Source: Streptomyces koelreuteriae
GTDB lineage: Bacteria; Actinomycetota; Actinomycetes; Streptomycetales; Streptomycetaceae
Assembly: GCF_018604545.1 (NCBI RefSeq)
Contig: NZ_CP075896.1
Coordinates: forward strand, 5,580,001-5,644,000
Reading direction: 5' to 3'
Length of the DNA stretch: 64,000 nucleotides
The first letter of the stretch is position 1. Every line of letters starts with the position of its first letter. The translations under genes were made by a program, and so were the position numbers. Below, piece after piece: positions 59,772 to 64,000 of the stretch. Under the pieces are notes generated by a model, which was given only the letters and a program-made list of their open reading frames with translations, was not told where the DNA came from and made no database searches.

Positions 59772-59822
59772 AGACCCGCTGCGGCAACGGCTTGTTCCGG
59801 TGCTGGCGGCGGGTCTCTTTTT
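59772..59822 (+). terminator. Terminator of the FG-GAP operon
   Basis: AGACCCGC (59772-59779) pairs with GCGGGTCT (59809-59816), followed by CTTTTTG; the 29-nt loop can fold further. Confidence 0.8.
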
Positions 59823-59930
59823 GTCTGCTTAGTTGTCATGTACGTGAACCCCGGCGTTCAGCGGGCGGGTCGCCCGCGAGCGTGAAGCTTCCCAGAGTCC
59901 ATGTGGCCAGCGAGGTAAGGGAGTCAGCCG

Positions 59931-61478
59931 ATGACAGCAGGATCGCCCGACCGACGCCGCTTTCTGACCGCCGGCGCCGCGGTGCTCGGCGCCGCCGCCT
60001 CCGCCCAGCTGTGGCTCCCGGCCGCCGCCCGCGCGGCCGAGACGCCGCTCCCCGACGGTGTGTTCAGCCTCGGCGTCTCCTCAGGTGACCCGCTGCCTGA
60101 CGGCATAGTGCTGTGGACCAGGCTCGCCCCCGACCCGCTGAACGGCGGGGGCATGCCCGACCGGGTGGTGCCGGTGGAGTGGCAGCTTGCGGAGGACCAC
60201 CGGTTCAGAAAGCTCGTCCGCCGGGGCACCGCCCAGGCCCGGCCCGAGTACGGGCACAGCGTTCACGTGGACGTACGCGGGCTGCGCGCGGACCGCAGGT
60301 ACTGGTACCGCTTCCGCACCAGCGGGCAGCTCTCACCCGTCGGCCGCACCCGCACCGCGCCCCACCCGCACAGCTCCGGTGGCTCCCTGCGCATGGCTCT
60401 CGCGTCCTGCCAGAACTGGCAGCACGGCTATTTCACGCCATACGCAGACATGCTCGATCAGGACCCCGACATCGTGGTCTTCGTCGGCGACTACATCTAC
60501 GAGTCCACGCCCTCGGCGACGGCCCTGCGGCGGCACGAGGGCACCGGTGAGCCGTTCAGCCTCGTCCAGTACCGCAACCGGTACGCGCAGTACCGCACCG
60601 ACCCGGACCTCGCGGCGATGCACGCGGGCGCGCCCTTCGTGGTGAGCTTCGACGACCACGAGGTGGACAACGACTTCGCGGGCGAGATCCCGCAGGACCC
60701 CGACAAACAGCCGCACGACGCGTTCGTGGCCCGGCTGACCGCGGCCTACCAGGCCTTCTACGAGCACATGCCGGTCCGCGCCACCGCCGTCCCCGACGGG
60801 CCGCACATCCGGATGCACCGCCGCCTGGAGTTCGGCCGCCTCGCCCGGCTCAACGTCCTGGACACCCGGCAGTACCGCAGCGACCAGGCCACCAGCCAGG
60901 CCGGCGCCCAGGACCCGTCGCTGACCATGCTGGGCGCGCAGCAGAAGCGGTGGCTGCTCGACGGGCTCAAGGACTCGCCCGCCCGCTGGAACCTGATCGC
61001 CTCCCAGATCATGATGGCCGAGACGGACCTCAAGGTCGGCGAGGGCAAGCTCTGGTTCTACGACGCCTGGGACGGCTACCAGGCCGAACGCAACCAGTTC
61101 TCCCAGGAGTTCAAGCAGGTCCGCAACCCCGTGGTGCTCTCCGGGGACCGGCATCTGACGATGATCAGCGACCTCAAGGAGGACTACGCCGACCCGGACT
61201 CCGCGGTCGTCGGCGCCGAGTTCGTCGGCACGTCCATCTCCAGCAACGGCGACCAGGACCAGGAGGCGTTCCGCAGGGAGTGGGACCCGCGCCGCCCCGA
61301 CAACCCGCACTGGAAGCTGCTCGACGCCCACCGCGGCTACCACCTCTTCGACATCGACCGCGACGGCATCGACGCGCAGGTGAGGGTGGTCGACACCGTG
61401 CGGCAGCCGACCTCGGTGCCGAGCACGCTGGCGAAGCTGCGGGTCGAGGCGGGCCGGCCGGGCGTCGAGGTGGTCTGA
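59931..61478 (+). CDS. phoD: PhoD-type alkaline phosphatase/phosphodiesterase, Tat-exported
   Basis: A 515-aa enzyme. The Tat signal has the twin-arginine motif RRRFLTAGA (residues 8-16) and ends near AARA. PhoD residues are visible: GVSSGDPLPDGIVLWTRL, MALASCQNW, VFVGDYIYE, SFDDHEVDNDF (metal ligands), ASQIMM and VLSGDRH. PhoD hydrolyses phosphodiesters including teichoic acids, which fits the CDP-ribitol synthase-like gene downstream. The gene is independent: a terminator precedes it and another follows. An inverted repeat TGAAC-N6-GTTCA lies at 59845-59860. Confidence 0.9.
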   Translation: MTAGSPDRRRFLTAGAAVLGAAASAQLWLPAAARAAETPLPDGVFSLGVSSGDPLPDGIVLWTRLAPDPLNGGGMPDRVVPVEWQLAEDHRFRKLVRRGTAQARPEYGHSVHVDVRGLRADRRYWYRFRTSGQLSPVGRTRTAPHPHSSGGSLRMALASCQNWQHGYFTPYADMLDQDPDIVVFVGDYIYESTPSATALRRHEGTGEPFSLVQYRNRYAQYRTDPDLAAMHAGAPFVVSFDDHEVDNDFAGEIPQDPDKQPHDAFVARLTAAYQAFYEHMPVRATAVPDGPHIRMHRRLEFGRLARLNVLDTRQYRSDQATSQAGAQDPSLTMLGAQQKRWLLDGLKDSPARWNLIASQIMMAETDLKVGEGKLWFYDAWDGYQAERNQFSQEFKQVRNPVVLSGDRHLTMISDLKEDYADPDSAVVGAEFVGTSISSNGDQDQEAFRREWDPRRPDNPHWKLLDAHRGYHLFDIDRDGIDAQVRVVDTVRQPTSVPSTLAKLRVEAGRPGVEVV

Positions 61479-62029
61479 CGGCCTTTTGAGCAGGGAGCCG
61501 GACGGGAGCCCGGGACTCATCGGAGTCCCGGGCTCTTCCGTCTCTTCCCTTACCCCGACCGAGATCGAAATGCTGCGCAATCTTTACCGATAATTCCGCG
61601 GCAATGGGCGGCTGAACGAGCGGTATTCGACTTGTCCGCGACGATGCGCCGACGCTTATGAAGAACGCGTGCCGCCCCGTGCCCGGGAAGGTGAAGACCG
61701 GCCCGTGACGACTGACACGGCCCTCGGGTGCGACGCGCCGCCGCCAAGACGCGTACCGTGCACCAGACATCGTCCCCGACATCGCTCAAGGAACTGGTGA
61801 AGGCCCTCCTGTCGCCGCGGTCTCACGCGGCTCTGACGCCGCTGTGCTCCTGTGGAGTTACTCACAGCGCATTTCGAGGGTCTTCACGGAGTCGTCTCAC
61901 CAATCACCGGCACTCCCAGGTGAATGACAGGTTGCGCGCACATATGTGGCGAAGGTCGCTCACCTTGCACTGCGGTAACCACAAGTGGGACCATTTCCAA
62001 GTTCCCTGTCGCCCCGAGGTAGGTCACCT
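61479..62029. other. Gene-free interval before the CDP-ribitol synthase-like gene
   Basis: 551 bp. Besides the phoD terminator it has a lower-GC patch (about 61555-61640). I saw no open frame with normal codon use and no convincing promoter; CTCACC occurs twice (about 61893 and 61958). It probably carries regulatory signals of the downstream wall gene, but none is clear. Confidence 0.5.
61506..61535. terminator. phoD terminator
   Basis: A perfect 13-bp stem GAGCCCGGGACTC (61506-61518) with its complement (61523-61535), loop ATCG, followed by a C/T-rich tail. Confidence 0.85.
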
Positions 62030-63526
62030 GTGTCCCAGCACATAGCCAAGCCCCGTACCACCGCAGTGATCCTGGCTGGTGGTACCGGTCAGCGCGTTGG
62101 TCTGTCGATCCCCAAGCAGCTGCTGAAGATCGCCGGCAAGGCAGTCATCGAGCACACGCTGACCACCTTCGAGAACGCCGACTCGATCGACGACGTCATC
62201 GTGCTGATGGCGCAGGGCTACGTGCCCGACGTCGAGAAGATCGTGGCCAAGGCCGGATTCAAGAAGGTCTCGAAGGTCATCGAGGGCGGCTCCACGCGGA
62301 ACGAGACCACCGAGCGCGCCATCGCCGCCCTCGGTGAGGGCCTGGCCGAGGGCGAGGACGCCAACGTCCTCTTCCACGACGCCGTGCGCCCCCTGCTGTC
62401 GCAGCGCGTCATCGACGACTGCGTCGTCGCGCTGGAGCGCTTCCAGGCCGTCGACGTGGCCATCCCGTCCGCGGACACCATCATCGTCACGCGCACGCAC
62501 GGCGAGGACGGCGAGTTCATCACCGAGATCCCGGACCGCTCCCGGCTGCGCCGCGGCCAGACCCCGCAGGCCTTCAAGCTGTCCACGATCAAGCGTGCCT
62601 ACGAGGTCGCCTCGAACGACCCCAACTTCCAGGCCACCGACGACTGCTCCGTCGTGCTCAAGTACCTGCCGGACGTGCCGATCCACGTCGTCGCGGGTGA
62701 CGAGTACAACATGAAGGTCACGCAGCCCGTCGACGTCTTCATCGCCGACAAGCTCTTCCAGCTCGCCTCGACCGCCGCGCCGGAGCAGGTCTCCGAGGAG
62801 GCCTACCGCGAGCTCCTCACCGGCAAGACCATGGTCGTCTTCGGCGGCTCCTACGGCATCGGCAAGGACATCGGCGAGCTCGCCGAGTCCTACGGCGCCA
62901 AGGTCTACGCGCTCGGCCGCTCCACCACCGGCACCCACGTGGAGAACCCGGAGGAGGTCGACGACGCGCTGTCCAAGGCGTACGCCGAGACCGGCCGCAT
63001 CGACTACGTGGTGAACACCGCGGGCGTGCTGCGCATAGGCAAGCTCGCCGAGACCGACAACGCCACCATCGAGGAGGCGCTGAAGGTCAACTACCTGGCC
63101 CCGGTCCAGATCGCCCGCTCCTCGTACAAGTACCTGTCCGAGACCAAGGGCCAGCTGCTGCTGTACACCTCCAGCAGCTACACCCGCGGCCGCGCCGAGT
63201 ACAGCCTGTACTCCTCGACCAAGGCCGCCATGGTGAACCTCACCCAGGCCCTGTCCGACGAGTGGGCCGGCGATGGTGTCCGCGTCAACTGCATCAACCC
63301 CGAGCGCACCGCCACCCCCATGCGCACCAAGGCCTTCGGCCAGGAGCCCTCGGGTTCCCTGCTGTCGTCCGAGGCCGTGGCCCGCACCTCGCTCGACGTG
63401 CTGCTGTCCGAGCTGACCGGCCACGTCATCGACGTCCGCCAGCAGGACCCGACGGCCGGCGCGGCCCGGGCGTCCGGCTTCGAGCAGGCGCTCGCCACGG
63501 TTCTGGACCGGCAGGACGGCGTGTAA
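62030..63526 (+). CDS. Bifunctional IspD-like cytidylyltransferase / SDR reductase (CDP-ribitol synthesis)
   Basis: A 498-aa fusion. Residues about 1-240 are an IspD/TarI nucleotidyltransferase: AVILAGGTGQRVGLSIPKQL, VLFHDAVRPLL and FQATDDCSVV. Residues about 255-498 are a short-chain dehydrogenase: GGSYGIGKDIGEL, NTAGVLRIGKL and catalytic YSSTK. The same order occurs in Haemophilus Acs1/Bcs1, which reduces ribulose 5-phosphate and makes CDP-ribitol for capsule. Here it probably supplies activated ribitol for a wall or spore-wall polymer. GTG 62030 follows GAGGTAGG. The IspD of isoprenoid synthesis lacks the SDR domain. Confidence 0.85.
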   Translation: MSQHIAKPRTTAVILAGGTGQRVGLSIPKQLLKIAGKAVIEHTLTTFENADSIDDVIVLMAQGYVPDVEKIVAKAGFKKVSKVIEGGSTRNETTERAIAALGEGLAEGEDANVLFHDAVRPLLSQRVIDDCVVALERFQAVDVAIPSADTIIVTRTHGEDGEFITEIPDRSRLRRGQTPQAFKLSTIKRAYEVASNDPNFQATDDCSVVLKYLPDVPIHVVAGDEYNMKVTQPVDVFIADKLFQLASTAAPEQVSEEAYRELLTGKTMVVFGGSYGIGKDIGELAESYGAKVYALGRSTTGTHVENPEEVDDALSKAYAETGRIDYVVNTAGVLRIGKLAETDNATIEEALKVNYLAPVQIARSSYKYLSETKGQLLLYTSSSYTRGRAEYSLYSSTKAAMVNLTQALSDEWAGDGVRVNCINPERTATPMRTKAFGQEPSGSLLSSEAVARTSLDVLLSELTGHVIDVRQQDPTAGAARASGFEQALATVLDRQDGV

Positions 63527-63552
63527 TAATTGCCGCCAAATAGACCCCGGTA

Positions 63553-63617
63553 ATTCAGGCCTCTGCGGTCTCCTGTTCACGACGTTCGTCGACAGGAGAG
63601 TTCGCAGGGGCCTGAAT
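63553..63617. terminator. Large hairpin after the CDP-ribitol synthase-like gene
   Basis: Nested stems: ATTCAGGCC with GGCCTGAAT, CTGCG with CGCAG and CTCCTGT with ACAGGAG, total 65 nt. It is either an intrinsic terminator or a processing/attenuation structure before the next gene. Confidence 0.65.
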
Positions 63618-63698
63618 CCATACCGTCCCGCGAATATTCACAGACCAGCCGCAATTCCGAACCAGACCGGCACACCCCTCCCAAGAGCAGGTTTCTCC

Positions 63699-64000
63699 GT
63701 GATATCCACCGCTATTCGCGTCGCCCGGGTGGGCAGTGCGGCCCAGCTGGCCGCGGCGGTCCTCATGATGGCGGGCTACCCCGCCCTCATGCTGGCCGCG
63801 CTCGTCCCGAGCGTTCCCGCCTTCGCGGCAGCGGCCGCCGTGACGTACCTGGCGGACCACTATCTGCACCGCAAGAGCAGCTATCTGATCAACCGCCTCA
63901 GCAAGGTGCGGGCGGGCCTGTCGATCCGCTTCCTGATCCGGCAGCTCCTCCTCGTCCTGCTGCTGGCCCGGCTGTCCCTCGCGGACAACCTGATCTACTA
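63699..64000 (+). CDS. Membrane protein, start only (cut by window end)
   Basis: The first 100 residues are read from GTG 63699 (weak AGCAGG upstream). Two hydrophobic segments (about 15-35 and 38-50) are followed by HHYLHRKS-like basic sequence (DHYLHRKSSYLINRLSKVR) and another hydrophobic run (IRQLLLVLLLARLSLADNL). It could begin a membrane-bound polymerase or transferase acting with the CDP-ribitol product, which is the usual neighbour, but nothing in these residues proves it. The frame is open to the window edge. Confidence 0.6.
   Translation, partial: MISTAIRVARVGSAAQLAAAVLMMAGYPALMLAALVPSVPAFAAAAAVTYLADHYLHRKSSYLINRLSKVRAGLSIRFLIRQLLLVLLLARLSLADNLIY

Noticed and set aside
59845..59860. 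PhoP (PHO) box before phoD
   Set aside because: Only one 11-nt unit resembling the direct-repeat consensus (GTTCAGCGGGC) is present. The clearer signal is an inverted repeat TGAAC-N6-GTTCA, which is not the PHO-box pattern.

Overview
The window is high-GC actinobacterial chromosome, almost certainly Streptomyces. The run tig-clpP1-clpP2-clpX, valS-folC-ndk, mreB-mreC-mreD-pbp2-sfr, rne-rplU-rpmA-obg has the order and protein sequences of the Streptomyces core. GTG starts are common, several genes look leaderless, and third codon positions are strongly GC-rich.

Layout. 1-496: tandem hairpin-bearing repeats with no gene. 497-12145: mixed chromosomal genes: a Nei/Fpg DNA glycosylase, an Eis-like acetyltransferase, a membrane PP2C phosphatase, an ABC exporter pair coupled to a small HD hydrolase, a membrane acyltransferase, a 64-aa membrane protein and a Ser/Thr kinase with a beta-propeller sensor. 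12205-22485: an integrated pSAM2-like element (AICE) of about 10.3 kb in the 3' end of a tRNA-Gly gene, bounded by a perfect 43-bp repeat. Its right part is the conserved module: a GntR regulator with a triple operator, an SCO3933-type protein, an FtsK-type transfer ATPase, Spd-like spread proteins, a PP-loop ATPase, RepSA, Xis and Int. Its left part is cargo: a solitary Cas2-like protein, a 150-nt near-palindrome and a NERD-domain protein. 22678-27527: tRNA-Pro, trigger factor and the Clp protease genes with a ClgR box. 28899-30212: a compact TnpB-only IS605-type element lies directly upstream of valS. 30263-43631: valS, folC, ndk, the mre/pbp2/sfr wall-elongation cluster and a CYTH-CHAD protein. 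43719-49900: a B12/radical-SAM protein and its DUF2344 partner, separated by a GAF-ANTAR regulator, a DUF2975/HTH pair, a GNAT and a repeat-built membrane protein. 50160-56630: RNase E/G, L21, L27 and Obg. 56767-64000: two tandem FG-GAP secreted proteins, a Tat-exported PhoD, a two-domain CDP-ribitol synthase-like enzyme and the start of a membrane protein cut by the window edge.

How it fits together. The core supplies proteolysis, translation and lateral-wall/spore-wall growth (MreBCD, PBP2, Sfr), followed by probable wall-glycopolymer genes (CDP-ribitol synthase-like, PhoD). The AICE brings replication, conjugation and site-specific integration. Its cargo (Cas2-like protein, hairpin, NERD) is the least explained part of the window and the best candidate for something undescribed. 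The second is the TnpB element: its predicted TAM (TTGAT) and guide match the interrupted valS upstream site, and its ORF reads out into host DNA up to the valS promoter.

All calls rest on reading the sequence and on remembered family features; no database search or folding program was run.
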